From Calliopsis andreniformis (Eukaryota; Arthropoda; Insecta; Hymenoptera; Andrenidae): a stretch of DNA of 64,000 bases. Shown piece by piece: positions 63,700-64,000 of this stretch (the stretch's first letter is position 1; each line of letters begins with the position of its first letter). Position numbers and translations under genes: made by a program. The notes under the pieces were generated by a model. It worked only from the letters and a program-made list of their open reading frames with translations. It ran no database searches and had not been told where the DNA came from. The DNA lies in NCBI RefSeq assembly GCF_051401765.1, contig NW_027480534.1, positions 186,001 to 250,000 on the forward strand, in the 5' to 3' direction.

Positions 63700-64000
63700 T
63701 GAGGACTGAGTGTTGAGGGCTGAGTGACGAGAATTGATGTTTGTGGATAGAGATTTGAAGATTGCAGAATGAGTATTGAGTATTGAAAACTGTGAATTGA
63801 GGATATTCTATTGAGAATTGAGGATTGGCAACTGATTGTTGAGGACTGAGGGCTGAGGATTGAGGGTTGAGGATTGAGGATTGAGGATTGACGGTTAAGG
63901 ATTGAGGATTGAGAATGGAAGATTCAAGACAGAGGACTGGGTGTTGAGGATTGAGTGTTGAGAATTGATGTTTGAGGATTGGGATTTGATTATTGTATAT
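63700..64000 (+). repeat. Start of superunit 7 (partial)
   Basis: The sequence after the landmark follows the start of superunits 4-6, including the anchor near 63795 and the GGTTAAGG variant near 63892 that matches the same position in superunits 4-6 (near 33440, 50545, 54795). Superunits 1-3 have GGTTGAGG there. This places the partial unit in the later family. It is cut by the window edge. Confidence 0.75.

Larger units (their letters stand above)
1..64000 (+). repeat. Heptamer satellite array, consensus GGATTGA, filling the window
   Basis: Every part of the window that I read parses as consecutive 7-base units, mostly of the form NNNTTGA, with sparse 6-base units. Common variants are GGATTGA, AGATTGA, GTATTGA, GAATTGA, TGATTGA, GGGTTGA, GGACTGA, GGTTTGA, GCATTGA and GTGTTGA. 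All units lie in one orientation; I saw no inverted stretch. Even the most diverged segments (the anchor modules) stay in the 7-base register. The consensus has three G, two A, two T and no C, so the + strand is strongly C-poor. The array reaches both window edges, so its true length is unknown and exceeds 64 kb. Satellite DNA is the best description; its chromosomal location, function and family name cannot be read from the sequence. Confidence 0.97.

Noticed and set aside
1..64000. Inverted CCAAT boxes (ATTGG) and CAAT-like strings as promoters
   Set aside because: They follow directly from the repeat unit and occur throughout without a gene, TATA context or consistent spacing to a start.
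1..64000. tRNA, rRNA, riboswitch or terminator structures
   Set aside because: With almost no C on one strand and little complementarity, the sequence offers few stems. I saw no conserved RNA gene features on either strand.
1..64000. Transposon or insertion sequence carrying the array
   Set aside because: No terminal inverted repeats, target-site duplications or transposase-like reading frames are visible; the array runs through both window edges.
1..64000. Bacterial origin of the window (some bacteria have heptamer repeats between genes)
   Set aside because: Known bacterial arrays of this sort, such as the cyanobacterial short tandem repeats, are short. A gene-free array over 64 kb would be exceptional. 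It cannot be fully excluded because no taxonomic marker is present.

Overview
The whole 64 kb window is one tandem-repeat array. I found no unique-sequence island, no gene I can support, no RNA gene and no mobile element. The monomer is a heptamer with + strand consensus GGATTGA (TCAATCC on the other strand). Individual units are best written NNNTTGA: the first three bases vary freely (GGA, AGA, GTA, GAA, TGA, GGG, GCA, GTG and others) and TTGA is largely kept. All units point the same way. The + strand is therefore rich in G and very poor in C throughout.

The array has at least three levels. (1) Heptamers, interrupted almost only by one class of 6-base unit (GGATGA, GGACGA or GGACAA), usually followed by GGGCTGA or GGACTGA. 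(2) Cassettes of roughly 190-430 bp, marked by a diverged anchor such as GAATTCAGGATATTCTATTG, alternating with about 1.4-2.1 kb blocks that lack anchors. (3) Superunits recurring at 9097, 8615, 14941, 17114, 4250 and 9090 bp, measured from one landmark (positions 592, 9689, 18304, 33245, 50359, 54609, 63699). The superunits share modules in the same order but differ by deletions, duplications and mosaic joins, nearly always by whole numbers of repeat units.

Layout: 1-592 is the end of a preceding superunit; 593-9689 is the simplest full superunit; 9690-18304 is a close copy with a 565 bp deletion; 18305-33245 and 33246-50359 are expanded forms with extra blocks (the second contains a 3.2 kb tandem duplication); 50360-54609 is a truncated 4.25 kb superunit whose sequence is tandemly repeated at the start of the next; 54610-63699 is a mosaic superunit; 63700-64000 starts another.

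The long open frames on the minus strand, up to 550 codons, follow from the repeat arithmetic. A 7-base unit without stop triplets reads as the same heptapeptide (SSILNPQ) in all three minus frames, while the + strand meets TGA in every frame every 21 bases. I annotate no CDS.

Organism: the sequence gives no taxonomic marker. A uniform, hierarchically organised array of this size looks like eukaryotic satellite DNA (heterochromatic, pericentromeric or subtelomeric). This is an inference from architecture alone, and I do not recognise the family by name.
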